This document shows, in pieces, positions 7,655 to 17,313 of a stretch of 64,000 nucleotides of DNA; position 1 is the first letter of the stretch; every line of letters starts with the position of its first letter. Source of the DNA: Bryobacter sp. (GTDB taxonomy: Bacteria; Acidobacteriota; Terriglobia; Bryobacterales; Bryobacteraceae); contig JALHNH010000025.1 in assembly GCA_022843625.1 (NCBI GenBank), positions 1 through 64,000 of the forward strand, written 5' to 3'. Position numbers and translations under genes: made by a program. Below the pieces are notes generated by a model. That model was not told where the DNA came from. It saw only the letters and a list, made by a program, of their open reading frames with translations, and searched no databases.

Positions 7655-8953
7655 CTATGGTTTTTTCATTCGATCCAGCACGGGCTGGAGTGTGCGGCGA
7701 GCCGCCGTTGCGGCGGGATCGAGTCCTGGTTGGAGGGGACGCTGTTCGAGAGGATCGGCGGGAATATCGAAGAGACGGCCATCCCGGTACAGCTTGAAGC
7801 GTTTGTTGCGGACCCATTCTTCGAGCTGGAACTGGTCTTTGTCCCAGCCTGGACGAGGATCGTGCCAGCAATAGATCCAGTCGCGAGGATTGCTCTTTTC
7901 GCCCTTGATCTGAGGAAGAAAACTTCGACCATCCAGCGAAAGGGTCTTTGGTGGATTGATTCCGGCGGCATCGAGCATGGTGGGCAGGAAGTCAGTTGTG
8001 TCAATCAGGTCGTCGCAGACTCTGCCCTTGGGAGAAGTACCCCGCCAATAACCGAGAAGCGGAACGTGTGTACCGGCATCCGTAGGAAGGCCCTTGCCAC
8101 CGCGAATGGCTCGATCTCCCATCTGAGAAGTAATCTCCTGAGGAGTACCGTTATCGCCGAGAAAAAGAACGATTGTATTGTCGAGCGAGCCTTGCTTATC
8201 CAGGCCATCCAGGAGCCTGCCCATAATGTCGTCCATGTACTCCACCATGTCTTTAAAGTAAGCTCGATCCTTCTTCAGCCTCTGGGTTTTCCACCCGTCG
8301 CTCTTTGGCGTGGGATTAAAAGGGTCGTGAGTGAGAGCCATCGGGTAGTAAGCAAAGACCGGCTCTCGACGGTGGGAATCAAAGAACGAAAGCAGATGCT
8401 GCGACCAGTGATCGTCGCCGTACTCATCCTTAACTGACTTGAAGAGTTTGCCGTTCTCCTCATAGGTTGGGTCGCCGTATCGTGAACCTTTGTCTTCGGT
8501 GTGGCCGGCATGCCAAACCGAATAGCTCTCGAAGCCTGCATCTTTGATGAGTTGGCCCTTGCCGCGCTGCTCTGGTTGATAGTCAGGCGGATTGTAGCTC
8601 CAGAACTGCCATTTGCCGGCTATCGCGGTTCTGTATCCGGCGCTCAGCATACGGTGGCCAAAGGTGGTGGTTTGGGGATCCATGATGCCGAATCCCTTCC
8701 AGTTGCGATTGTTGTAGAGTCCCGTCATCAATTGAACACGAGTTGGGGTGCACAGGGGCTGAGAGTAGCCGTTGGTGAAGCGAACGCCATTTGCGGCCAT
8801 GCGGTCCAGATTTGGAGTTCGATAAGAAGTACCACCATTGCAACCCAGGCACTCGTAGCCCAGGTCATCGGCAAGGACAAGAAGAATGTTCGGCCTTCGT
8901 CGCTGTTGCGCAGCGGCGCTGCCTAAAGCGGAAAGAAAGCCTCGGCGGTTCAT
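7655..8953 (-). CDS. Secreted formylglycine-type sulfatase (arylsulfatase family)
   Basis: The product has 432 residues from the ATG at 8953. The longer track start runs into the upstream gene, whereas this ATG lies 4 bp after its stop and begins a Tat-like signal ('MNRRGFLSALG'). Alkaline-phosphatase-fold sulfatases hydrolyse sulfate esters. The metal-binding 'LVLADDLGY' follows the signal, and the CxPxR motif 'CTPTR' marks the cysteine converted to formylglycine; 'GKWQFW' and 'LFLGDNGTP' supply further conserved active-site blocks. Activation needs a maturation enzyme that is not in this window. Its place next to a TonB receptor suggests use of sulfated polysaccharides, as in marine and soil glycan-degrading loci. 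Confidence 0.9.
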   Translation of the reverse strand: MNRRGFLSALGSAAAQQRRRPNILLVLADDLGYECLGCNGGTSYRTPNLDRMAANGVRFTNGYSQPLCTPTRVQLMTGLYNNRNWKGFGIMDPQTTTFGHRMLSAGYRTAIAGKWQFWSYNPPDYQPEQRGKGQLIKDAGFESYSVWHAGHTEDKGSRYGDPTYEENGKLFKSVKDEYGDDHWSQHLLSFFDSHRREPVFAYYPMALTHDPFNPTPKSDGWKTQRLKKDRAYFKDMVEYMDDIMGRLLDGLDKQGSLDNTIVLFLGDNGTPQEITSQMGDRAIRGGKGLPTDAGTHVPLLGYWRGTSPKGRVCDDLIDTTDFLPTMLDAAGINPPKTLSLDGRSFLPQIKGEKSNPRDWIYCWHDPRPGWDKDQFQLEEWVRNKRFKLYRDGRLFDIPADPLEQRPLQPGLDPAATAARRTLQPVLDRMKKP

Positions 8954-8957
8954 TGAG

Positions 8958-11900
8958 TTAATTTGCGGTTGCAGCGGCAGAGGCGCCTTCACCATTTGTG
9001 ATGACGACGCTGACTCCCGTGATACTACTTGCCTGCCCGCTGACGGTAAATGGCAGGCTTAGGGCGAATCTTCCGCCGAACGGCTGACTTGCCGCGCTGG
9101 CAAACCAACTCTGAATAGCAGCGCTTACATTGACCGTAAGCTGACTGGCCGTTGTAAGATCTACATCGCCGGCGGCGGTGAAGGTGACCCTGGCCTCGCT
9201 CAACTGACGAGTGTTGGTTGCGCCTTCGATTCTGACCTCAAGTCCGCTTCCGGACCGCGTCAGAGTGAGAGATGTGATGGTTGGAGCAGCCCGGCGAATT
9301 ACGATCGAGCGGGAAGGGCCGGGAACCGATGCACCGGCAAAGTTGAGCACGCTGTCGATGCGAATTGTGCCAGCCAGAGTTCCTGTTGCGATCGAACCGC
9401 TTCCTGTGACGGTAACTGCGGTTGAGCCAGCGGGAATGGTGAAGTCGAGGGTTCTTGATGCGCTTGCGAAACGAATCGAGGGGTCATCTGCGCCATGACT
9501 GGGATCCGGGAGAAAGTTGAGAGTAAGGCGACCGGAAATAGGTACACCGAAAGCGCTGGCCATTCGAAGAGTCAGGGGCAGCGTTTGATTTGCTGTGGTG
9601 GCGTCAGGTAGTGATTCGATTGACAGAGCAGGTGTAGTTGCGGTGCCAATGGTCAAGCTGAAAACACGAGAGGCTCTTAGGCCGAGGGAATCCGTTGCAG
9701 TGATTTGGAAATTGGAAGTGCCGATCACTTGTGGGGTGCCACTGATGGCACCATCTGGACTGAAGGAAAGTCCTGCAGGCAAATCGCCGCTGATCACCCA
9801 GCCATAGGGGGATCGTCCGCCTGTGGCACCAATGTTGGCGGAGTAAGGCAGCCCGGCATTGCCGTTCGGCAGCGAATCGGTTGTGATGGAAAGACGGTCC
9901 ACACCAGCGGGCCGGACTTCGAAGGAGTAAGTGCGTCGAGCAGTGGTCCCTGTGGCATCGGTAACTACCACAGACATCGAATACTGACCGCTTCGGGAGG
10001 GGCTTCCTTCAAAGTTACCGGTGGCTGGATTGAATTCCACTCCGGGAGGAATTGCGCCGCTGACAATGGACCAGCTAAACGGACCGTGGCCACCTTCTCG
10101 GATTACGCCGATTCCGTAGGGCTCCCCTTCGACACCATCTGGCAGTGAGTCTGTAAGGATGAACAAGCCATCCGCCTTGACCCGAAGCAGGAAAGCTTTC
10201 GATGCGGTGGCACCACTGGCATCGCGAGCGGAAACAGTGATGGTGAATTGGCCTGCTTCAGAAGGTGTTCCAGAAACGCCTTCGCCCACGGTTGACAGGC
10301 CGGCCGGCACTCCTGCGAAGGAAAATGCGTAAGGCGCTTTGCCACCTTCAGCGGCAAAGCCTTGTGAATAGCTGCGGCCAACAAGGGCATCAGACAGAGG
10401 TGAAGCGGTGGTGATTCGAAATGGAAGCGAACCGGGCTCGATGCTCACAGACAATGTCTTTGACGCGCGCCGCTGCACTTCATCGGTGGCACTTAAGCCG
10501 ACGGCAAACGTGCCTTCCTGCTCTGGACTGCCCGTGATGGAGCCGGTGCTGGAATCGAAGTCGAGACCTGTTGGAAGGCCGCCGCTGGTCAAGCTGTAAC
10601 GCACCGCTCCAACGCCACCACGTGAGCTGATACCAGCTGAATAAGCATTACCAACCTGTCCGGCTGGCAGAGCATCGGTGGTGATCGTGAAAGGTTCACC
10701 CGTAATCTCAAAGTTGCAGCGGACATTTGCTGCGGTATTGGTTTCATCCACAGCCTGAAACTGGGCCGGGAATGATCCCGCCTGCAATGCTGTGACGGCG
10801 AAAGAGCCAGAGCTGTTCAGGACAAAGCCTTGTGGCAAGGAGCCGGAGAAGAGGGAGAGACGGTAAGGGGCCTGGCCACCAGTCATTACGAATTGCCCCG
10901 TTGCGCCGACACCCAATTGAAAGCTTGTGATTGCGGGACAGGACAGTGTCAAAGTGGAATCATCAGATTGAACGGAAAGCACCTTTGTCGCCGTTGCGCC
11001 GATAGCGTCGCGAGCCTGAACGGTAACTGCAAAAATACCTTTCCTGGTTGCTCGGCCAGTGAATGAGCCATTGGCTGCAAGGACCAGGCCGGCCTCTGGG
11101 GCTGCGTTGAGAAGAGTCCATTGGTAAGGGGGCTGACCGCCGGCAGCATCCATTTGCCCCTGGTAGGGCTCAGCTGCCTTTGTCGAGATTGGACCTTCTG
11201 AAATGATGCGTAAGGCACCACCAAGCACACCGATAGAGCATAACGACTGTGTTTGAGCTTGTCTTGCGTCCCTGACGCCGAATACAAATACAAACGCACC
11301 TGCCGCCGTGGCGCGGCCACTGATATTTCCCGTCGCACTATCCAGAATCAAACCGGGAGGGAGTTGACCGCTGGCGAGATAAAAGCTGTAGGGCTGCGAG
11401 CCACCGATGACGTTGGCAGGGTAGCTGTAAGGAACTCCGAGTTCGGTCTGCAGGTTCGGACAACCGAGTCGGAAATTCCCCTGGAATACTGGGAGAGAAA
11501 GAGAGCGCCCTTCCCGGTTGCCCAAAGAATCGATGACTTCAAGGTCAAACCGGTAGGTTCCGGCGGTTGTGGGCTGACCAAGAAGAATTCCAGCGGCAGA
11601 CAGAGCAATACCAGGCGGGAGTGCACCGCTAACGATTGAAAACCGATATGGAGGGGCACCGCCAGTGGCGTCGAGACCACTGGAGTAATTGACTCCGACA
11701 GTTGCTCCGTTTAATACGGTCGTCAAAAGCTGTAGCGGCTCGGAGGGTGCAGCCACATTGATCGTGTAGTTGCGAAAAGCCTGCTGTAGAACGCTGTCCC
11801 GCACGGTCAACCGGAACGAAGTTGTGCCGGCTTGAGATGGATTTCCAGTGATTCTGACCTGGCTACCTACAACTGAAAAAGACAGACCGGGCGGCAAAGA

Positions 11901-13679
11901 AGTGAGGATGCTGGCGGTGAAGGGAGAACTCCCTCCGCCAATTTGAATGTCGGCACTGTAGTTGGCTCCGACACTGCCATTCGGCAGGGCGCTGGTCAGA
12001 ATTGTGAGAGGACTGCTGTTGATGACGGTAGTGGCACAAGGCGGACTTAAAACCGTAAACGATTCTGTAGCATCAACAGCTCTCAAAACATAAGTGAAAT
12101 TGGGAATTGCGGCAGTCAGTAAACCTGAAACCAAGCCGGTGTTTGGGTTCAAACTGAGTCCGGCGGGCAATGAGGACTCAGACAAGGAGAACTGGTATGG
12201 CCTTCTGCCTCCCGAGGCGATCGCAGGCGAAGCATAGGCTTCGCCAACCATGATGTCGCTCTGGTCAGGGCAGGCCAAGTTCAGGTCGGGAATAGACGAT
12301 TCTGGAATAGAAATCGAGCAGGAGGCTGTGACCGTGCCCACGCCCGGAATCGATGCAGAGGCAGTAAAGGAATACAATCCAATTCCCGTAGGGGAACCCG
12401 AGATCTGCCCTGTCAAGGTATTCAGACTCAAACCAGGGGGCAGACTCCCCGTTATGGAATAGACCGGATTCGCGGCTGAATTGAGGCTCAGCCCCGAACT
12501 ATAAAACCTGCCGGGGACAACGGGAGGTAAGGGGCAGCGAAGGATCGGTTGAAAGTCGCGCGCCAAGACATAAATGGTGAGATCGAGATCATTGGCGGTT
12601 CCAATTGAGTCCTGGGTTCGAATGCGGGCGGTATTGGTTCCGGCTGTCGTTGGAGTACCGCTGATGAAGCCCGTGGATGCATCCAACGTCAACCCCGGCG
12701 GCAGCGAACCGGTTAGGATCGAATGGGAATAGGCGCTAACGCCACCGATCGCGCCAACAAAGGAGCGGTACTGGGAGCCTACGCGTGCAGTTGTGCGGGA
12801 ACTGGTAAGTTGCATCTCAGTTTGGGGAGTAATGCTGCAGCTTCGACTTACCTGTTGAGCCATAGAATTCGTCGCCCGCACAATAAAAGTGAATGTGCCA
12901 GGGGAAGTTGTAGTGCCCGTAACCAGACCATTGGTCGTATTTAGCGAGAGACCGGGCGGGAGTACCCCACTGGTGATGGCGAAGCTGGTTGCATTAAACG
13001 GGCTCGTGAAGACACTCGCAGAATAGGGCGAACCAAGGATTGTGTAGCCTAAAGGGCAATAAAATTCTGTGACTGAAATCATGTAATTCCGGTATCCCAG
13101 GACACCACTACTGTCCCTAACCTCGATGGAGACTGGATAGTCGCCAGGCGATAGAGGAGTTCCACTGAGGACCCCTGCACTGCTGAGGACCAGGCCAGGA
13201 GGGGAAGGATCTCCACTCATCGTAAATGTATAACCGGTGCCAGTGCCCCCCGTTGCAGTGATATTCGTAGCAGGGTAGGGAGAGCCAACGACACCGATCG
13301 GAAAACTACTCGTGCTGATTACAGGAAGATTGACTGGATTCGTTACGACAAGCGCCGTGGTGACGGTAGCGGTTCTGAACAACCTATCGGTGACTCTGAC
13401 AGTAAAATTGTAAGTGCCTGGAAATTCGGGGGTGCCGCCGAGTGAGGCCGTAACGGAATTCAAAAAGATGCCGGGCGGCAGTGAACCTGCTGACAGGTCA
13501 AAGGTGAATGGCCCTGCTCCTCCAATGAGTGCGCTGCCGATGGCGGTTGAAGTATAAAAAACCGCAACTTGCCCGCCGGGCAAAGTGACCGGGCTGAAGG
13601 CAGGCGCAGTAGTCTGAGACCAGACGGGTAGAAGCCCGGCCACGAGCGTTGTGAGAAGTAGTCGTTTTGCCGTTGTCAT
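8958..13679 (-). CDS. Large secreted protein with 15 putative-Ig (He_PIG-like) repeats
   Basis: The product has 1573 residues: a signal peptide ('MTTAKRLLLTTLVAGLLPVWSQ'), then 15 tandem beta-sandwich repeats of about 80-90 residues that share the pattern 'G..YS ... GSLPPGL.L...G.ISGTP...G...F.V...D'. The repeats are diverged, not near-identical. The last 226 residues are different: a Calx-beta-like stretch with 'LDFTIPAGSTAVTV' and a terminal module rich in Thr/Val. There is no anchor or sorting signal at the C-terminus ('SAAATAN'). Such proteins are extracellular adhesion or scaffold proteins. It overlaps the upstream Ig-like gene by 1 bp (TAATG) and lies 4 bp before the sulfatase, so the three are likely one operon. 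Confidence 0.82.
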   Translation of the reverse strand: MTTAKRLLLTTLVAGLLPVWSQTTAPAFSPVTLPGGQVAVFYTSTAIGSALIGGAGPFTFDLSAGSLPPGIFLNSVTASLGGTPEFPGTYNFTVRVTDRLFRTATVTTALVVTNPVNLPVISTSSFPIGVVGSPYPATNITATGGTGTGYTFTMSGDPSPPGLVLSSAGVLSGTPLSPGDYPVSIEVRDSSGVLGYRNYMISVTEFYCPLGYTILGSPYSASVFTSPFNATSFAITSGVLPPGLSLNTTNGLVTGTTTSPGTFTFIVRATNSMAQQVSRSCSITPQTEMQLTSSRTTARVGSQYRSFVGAIGGVSAYSHSILTGSLPPGLTLDASTGFISGTPTTAGTNTARIRTQDSIGTANDLDLTIYVLARDFQPILRCPLPPVVPGRFYSSGLSLNSAANPVYSITGSLPPGLSLNTLTGQISGSPTGIGLYSFTASASIPGVGTVTASCSISIPESSIPDLNLACPDQSDIMVGEAYASPAIASGGRRPYQFSLSESSLPAGLSLNPNTGLVSGLLTAAIPNFTYVLRAVDATESFTVLSPPCATTVINSSPLTILTSALPNGSVGANYSADIQIGGGSSPFTASILTSLPPGLSFSVVGSQVRITGNPSQAGTTSFRLTVRDSVLQQAFRNYTINVAAPSEPLQLLTTVLNGATVGVNYSSGLDATGGAPPYRFSIVSGALPPGIALSAAGILLGQPTTAGTYRFDLEVIDSLGNREGRSLSLPVFQGNFRLGCPNLQTELGVPYSYPANVIGGSQPYSFYLASGQLPPGLILDSATGNISGRATAAGAFVFVFGVRDARQAQTQSLCSIGVLGGALRIISEGPISTKAAEPYQGQMDAAGGQPPYQWTLLNAAPEAGLVLAANGSFTGRATRKGIFAVTVQARDAIGATATKVLSVQSDDSTLTLSCPAITSFQLGVGATGQFVMTGGQAPYRLSLFSGSLPQGFVLNSSGSFAVTALQAGSFPAQFQAVDETNTAANVRCNFEITGEPFTITTDALPAGQVGNAYSAGISSRGGVGAVRYSLTSGGLPTGLDFDSSTGSITGSPEQEGTFAVGLSATDEVQRRASKTLSVSIEPGSLPFRITTASPLSDALVGRSYSQGFAAEGGKAPYAFSFAGVPAGLSTVGEGVSGTPSEAGQFTITVSARDASGATASKAFLLRVKADGLFILTDSLPDGVEGEPYGIGVIREGGHGPFSWSIVSGAIPPGVEFNPATGNFEGSPSRSGQYSMSVVVTDATGTTARRTYSFEVRPAGVDRLSITTDSLPNGNAGLPYSANIGATGGRSPYGWVISGDLPAGLSFSPDGAISGTPQVIGTSNFQITATDSLGLRASRVFSLTIGTATTPALSIESLPDATTANQTLPLTLRMASAFGVPISGRLTLNFLPDPSHGADDPSIRFASASRTLDFTIPAGSTAVTVTGSGSIATGTLAGTIRIDSVLNFAGASVPGPSRSIVIRRAAPTITSLTLTRSGSGLEVRIEGATNTRQLSEARVTFTAAGDVDLTTASQLTVNVSAAIQSWFASAASQPFGGRFALSLPFTVSGQASSITGVSVVITNGEGASAAATAN
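9645..13598 (-). repeat. Array of 15 diverged putative-Ig protein repeats
   Basis: Counting the recurring block 'LPPGL...G.ISG.P' gives 15 units in the translated protein. DNA identity between units is low, so this is old protein-domain amplification rather than a recent DNA tandem repeat. Cysteine-containing units (those starting near 'LxCP') and cysteine-free units are interspersed irregularly. Boundaries are approximate. Confidence 0.7.
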
Positions 13680-14257
13680 TAGCGTGGTGCTCCTGCGGAA
13701 GGCGTTCCCGGATTGACTCCTACAGTACCCCGGCCTGGACCTTTATCGCGGGTCACGGCATATGCCGTTCCGGCGGCCGCAGCGACGCCAACAGCAATTA
13801 ATGCAGCAGTAAGACCTGAAATGGCGGCTCCTGCCGCTACTATATTTGACTGGCTGACTACAATCTGTCCGAAGGACTGTTGGAAGTTGGCGCGCACCTG
13901 GATGTTGTATTGTCCAGTCTGGCCATTGGGTTTTAATCCTCTGGCTGCGGCACGGCCTTTGGCGTCAGTCACGGTAGAGATCATGCGAGAACCATTCGAA
14001 CTGACAAGTCCAGGACCAGAATCCGGCAATAGAAAAACAACCGCAGCGCCGGCAATGGGCTTGTTATTCTCGTCTCGAACTTCCACAATCGTTTCGCGGG
14101 CTACTCGGCTCCTAATGTTGTTAATTGCAGTGTCACCGCTGATCAGAACGATGTTCAACTTCGGTGCCGCAGGCGGAATTTGGGCAGGCAAGCTCGTTTC
14201 AAGCAGCAACAGAATCAGGATTTGAGCAAGGAAGTGGCCAATGGATAACCTTTGCAT
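13679..14257 (-). CDS. Secreted Ig-like (Big-1/carboxypeptidase-regulatory-like) protein with C-terminal hydrophobic segment
   Basis: The product has 192 residues. A signal peptide (about 1-25) is followed by one beta-sandwich with 'VEVRDENNKPIAGAAVVF' and 'STVTDAKGRAAARGLKP', the signature of bacterial Ig-like/invasin or carboxypeptidase-regulatory domains. A hydrophobic alanine-rich segment ('ISGLTAALIAVGVAAAAGTAYAV') near residues 145-167 looks like a membrane anchor, followed by a short Gly/Pro tail. It is the first gene of a leftward unit with the 15-repeat protein and sulfatase, and it is divergent from the DUF4384-caspase operon across only 46 bp. Function unknown; an anchored surface protein is likely. 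Confidence 0.65.
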   Translation of the reverse strand: MQRLSIGHFLAQILILLLLETSLPAQIPPAAPKLNIVLISGDTAINNIRSRVARETIVEVRDENNKPIAGAAVVFLLPDSGPGLVSSNGSRMISTVTDAKGRAAARGLKPNGQTGQYNIQVRANFQQSFGQIVVSQSNIVAAGAAISGLTAALIAVGVAAAAGTAYAVTRDKGPGRGTVGVNPGTPSAGAPR

Positions 14258-14303
14258 ATCGTTCTACAAGAATATACTGAAGAAGAATCGGGAGACTTGA
14301 AAA

Positions 14304-15209
14304 ATGTTTCAGAGAACTAGTTTGATGGCGTTGTTTGGAAGCGCACTGCTTTGGTCGCAGGACGCAGCCACGGATAGTGGGCCGCGAATGACTGCGCGTG
14401 AAATCTTTTACGGCGCGAAACCGGCTCCACAGGCAGTTCCGGCGGCGCCCACAGCCACAAAGAAGGCACCTGCGTCTCCGAAGCAGAAGGACCCCCTAGA
14501 GACTGCCAGGAACCAACCGGCAAGACCACCCGCAGTACCGGGGGAACAACCGTTACCCGTAAGATTGGCCTCCGACACAGTTTCTCAAAGTGGTGGCTTG
14601 GCCATGCGCTGGACGATCACCCAATTGATGCCGGATGGAAACAAGAAGGAAGTCCCAACGACGAAGGCCTTCAAGAGTGGCGACAGAATTAACGTTCGCG
14701 TCGAAGTGAATGATTTCGGTTACCTGTACATCCTGGCGCGGGGAAGCTCAGGAAAGTGGAGCCCCCTCTTTCCTTCTCCGCAGATTTCAGGCGGCGACAA
14801 TCGCGTGGGCCCGAATCAGGCTTACACGATTCCTGCCGGCTTTGTGTTCAAGTTTGACGAACAGCCTGGCGAAGAACGCATCTTTATCGTTTTCAGCCGC
14901 AAGCCTGAACCAGATTTTGATGGGCTTATATATAAGGTTGCGCCAGACCGCAACCAGGTACCCGCCGCTTCGCCATCGGCACCGATCCGGCCGGCACCGG
15001 GAATCATTCTCGCAAGTAATACCAACTTCGGCGATCCATTTGTAGATCGCGTCCGCACCATGTATGCTCGCGACCTGATCGTTGAAAAAGTGGAAGGCGA
15101 ACAGAAGAGCTCTAGTCTTGGCCCGCGCTTTGAACATGCAGCTTATGTTGCCAGTAAACGGGGAGATGATCCTCGCGTAACGGCGGAAGTGACTTTGACC
15201 CACAAATGA
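14304..15209 (+). CDS. Secreted DUF4384-domain protein
   Basis: The product has 301 residues. A signal peptide (about 1-20) leads into a Pro/Ala-rich low-complexity linker (about 40-80), then a DUF4384 domain with 'FKSGDRINVRVEVNDFGYLY' and 'GEERIFIVFSRKPE'. DUF4384 domains often accompany or are fused to bacterial caspase-like and kinase-like signalling proteins; the domain's biochemical role is unknown. A GGGAG lies 11 bp before the ATG. The stop overlaps the next gene by 4 bp (ATGA), so it is translated together with the caspase protein, and the two likely act together outside the cytoplasm. Confidence 0.8.
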   Translation: MFQRTSLMALFGSALLWSQDAATDSGPRMTAREIFYGAKPAPQAVPAAPTATKKAPASPKQKDPLETARNQPARPPAVPGEQPLPVRLASDTVSQSGGLAMRWTITQLMPDGNKKEVPTTKAFKSGDRINVRVEVNDFGYLYILARGSSGKWSPLFPSPQISGGDNRVGPNQAYTIPAGFVFKFDEQPGEERIFIVFSRKPEPDFDGLIYKVAPDRNQVPAASPSAPIRPAPGIILASNTNFGDPFVDRVRTMYARDLIVEKVEGEQKSSSLGPRFEHAAYVASKRGDDPRVTAEVTLTHK

Positions 15210-17281
15210 AGCTACTCGTCTCGATTCTGATCTCAGCCGCTTTGCTTGTTGCGCAGAGAGCCGACCCCAAAAAGGCGCGCGATCTGAAGGTGGAAGCCGA
15301 CCCCTTCCCTGATGGTGAGAGTCAACTGATGACCAAGAAGGTGGAGATTCCTCGCAGTTACGCCATTGTGATGGGCGTGGGCGCCTACCAGAACTTGCCC
15401 AAAGACCTGCACCTGGCTTACTCTGAGCGCGATGCTGACTCGCTCTATTCGATTCTGATCAGTCTCGAAGGCGGCAACTTCCGGTCTGAAAATGTAAAGA
15501 AGTTGCTGGGGGCCAAGGCCACGCTTGCCAACCTGAAACAAGAACTCGAGGTCTGGCTTCCGAGTGTTGCCAATGAAAACGACCGCGTTTTCATTTATTT
15601 TGCCGGCCACGGATTTGTGCATCAAGGCAAGGGGTATCTTGCACCTTACGACTTTGACCTCAACAATATCGCTGGCAGCGGCTACCCGATGGAGGCATTG
15701 GCCAAAACCGTCGGCCAGAAGGTGAAAGCCAAGTGGAAGGTGCTGCTGACCGATAGTTGCCACTCGGGATTCGTCACCTCGGAAACCCGGGCTGACAATT
15801 TGAATAATCTGTGGCAGAACCTGGACAAGAATATGTTCAGCCTTACCGCCTCACGCGACCAGGAACGAAGCTTTGAATCGCCCGATTTTGGTGGCGGCCA
15901 CGGAGTCTTCACCTACTATGTCGTGAAAGGCATGGAGGGCGAGGCTGACGATGACCGCGATGGGCAGGTGACTGCCGTGGAGATGACAGAGTACGTCCGA
16001 AAGAACGTGCGCGAAGCGACCAAAGGCAAGCAGACTCCGCGGTCTGACCGGGGAAGCTTTGATCCTGAAATGCTGATTGCGTATGTGCCATCTTATGCAA
16101 CTGCGGCTCCCCCGCCGGCACCGAAGTTTGGCACCCTGATCTTTGAGACTAACCGCGAAGAGGTAGAGGTGTTTGTCGACGGCAAAAGTGCTGGTTTAGC
16201 CAGTAAAGGAACTCCGTTGCGGCTGCCTGGCTTGCGGCCGGGCACGCACCAGGTTCAGGGCGTGAAGATGGGCTATGAGCCAGACGGGCCTCGCGAAGAG
16301 ATGGTTTATCCCGGTCAGGAATCGACGGTCAAGATTCAAATCCTGATTCCTCGTAAACGCCCTAAGGCGGCAGTGGATCAGTTTGAGAAGGGCCTCGACT
16401 TCTACAACAAAGGTTTCGAGCAGAATTACAAAAAGGCAGTGGAGCACTTTACACAAGCTCTCGCCGCAGATTCCACTTACAGCCAGGCTGCGCTCTATCT
16501 GGGGCGCAGCTACAATGCTCTGGAAGATCAGACGAAGGCCCAACAATACTTCGTAGCTGCTATCAAAATCGACCCCGATTTTGCAGAAGCCCGAATGAGC
16601 TACGGTGGCATGTTGTTGGATATCGGTAATGTAGATGAAAGCATTCGACAATTTGATGTCGTACTCAAGCGCAACTCCAAAGATCGACAAACTCTGGCAT
16701 TGAGGGCTCAGGCTTACCGGATCAAGGAGCGTTACGACGACGCTATTGAGAGCGCCCGCGATGCAATCTCAATTGCGCCAAATATAGCTGAGCCCCATTT
16801 CTGGCTGGCCGAGAGCTTGCGATTGAAGGGTAACTACAAGGAATCGCGCAAGGAATACGTCGACTACCTGCGCTTCAGCAACTTCGATTCCGGCTTGTCT
16901 GGCAATCTCAACTACTATGTTGTCGGTTTTCTGGTTGGGCAAGGAAAGCGCAGACGCGCAGCGCAAAAAGATATCTGGCAAGACCTTCGCAGCATGGCTT
17001 ATTTTGGGCTTTGCGATTGCGCCTTTCGCGACAAGAAGCTTGCGGATGCAACTCTCTTTTGTCAGAAGAGTCTTCAGTACGACCCTGACTATGCTTACTC
17101 GCACTATTTGAGCGGCCTGGTTTATGCAACCCAGGCGCAGGCCACCGGCTCGCTTGAAACTCTCGCAGTTGCCCGCAAACACTTTCAACGCATGCTCACC
17201 CTCAACCCGGACATGGACGAAGCAAAAAGCGTAAAAACCATGCTGGGAAGCTTTGACCAGGCCCTCTCCGCCAGCCGCTAA
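15206..17281 (+). CDS. Secreted caspase-like (C14) protein with EF-hand loop, PEGA domain and TPR repeats
   Basis: The product has 691 residues. After a short signal peptide ('MKLLVSILISAALLVAQ') a caspase-fold domain spans about 50-290 with an intact catalytic dyad: His135 in 'FAGHGF' and Cys185 in 'TDSCHSGF'. Within its C-terminal part is a canonical 12-residue EF-hand calcium loop, 'DDDRDGQVTAVE' (248-259). A PEGA domain follows ('VEVFVDGKSAG', about 305-370), then a run of TPR repeats (about 390-680). The domain order suggests a calcium-controlled peptidase held in a periplasmic or surface assembly by its TPRs. It is coupled by ATGA to the DUF4384 gene. Substrate and trigger are unknown. 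Confidence 0.88.
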   Translation: MKLLVSILISAALLVAQRADPKKARDLKVEADPFPDGESQLMTKKVEIPRSYAIVMGVGAYQNLPKDLHLAYSERDADSLYSILISLEGGNFRSENVKKLLGAKATLANLKQELEVWLPSVANENDRVFIYFAGHGFVHQGKGYLAPYDFDLNNIAGSGYPMEALAKTVGQKVKAKWKVLLTDSCHSGFVTSETRADNLNNLWQNLDKNMFSLTASRDQERSFESPDFGGGHGVFTYYVVKGMEGEADDDRDGQVTAVEMTEYVRKNVREATKGKQTPRSDRGSFDPEMLIAYVPSYATAAPPPAPKFGTLIFETNREEVEVFVDGKSAGLASKGTPLRLPGLRPGTHQVQGVKMGYEPDGPREEMVYPGQESTVKIQILIPRKRPKAAVDQFEKGLDFYNKGFEQNYKKAVEHFTQALAADSTYSQAALYLGRSYNALEDQTKAQQYFVAAIKIDPDFAEARMSYGGMLLDIGNVDESIRQFDVVLKRNSKDRQTLALRAQAYRIKERYDDAIESARDAISIAPNIAEPHFWLAESLRLKGNYKESRKEYVDYLRFSNFDSGLSGNLNYYVVGFLVGQGKRRRAAQKDIWQDLRSMAYFGLCDCAFRDKKLADATLFCQKSLQYDPDYAYSHYLSGLVYATQAQATGSLETLAVARKHFQRMLTLNPDMDEAKSVKTMLGSFDQALSASR

Positions 17282-17313
17282 AAACACACTCCTTGTGATA
17301 CCAATAGAAGGAT

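Noticed and set aside
9645-13598. CRISPR array or recent DNA tandem repeat
   Set aside because: Periodicity is at protein level, with about 250-bp units of low DNA identity and no short identical repeats with spacers.
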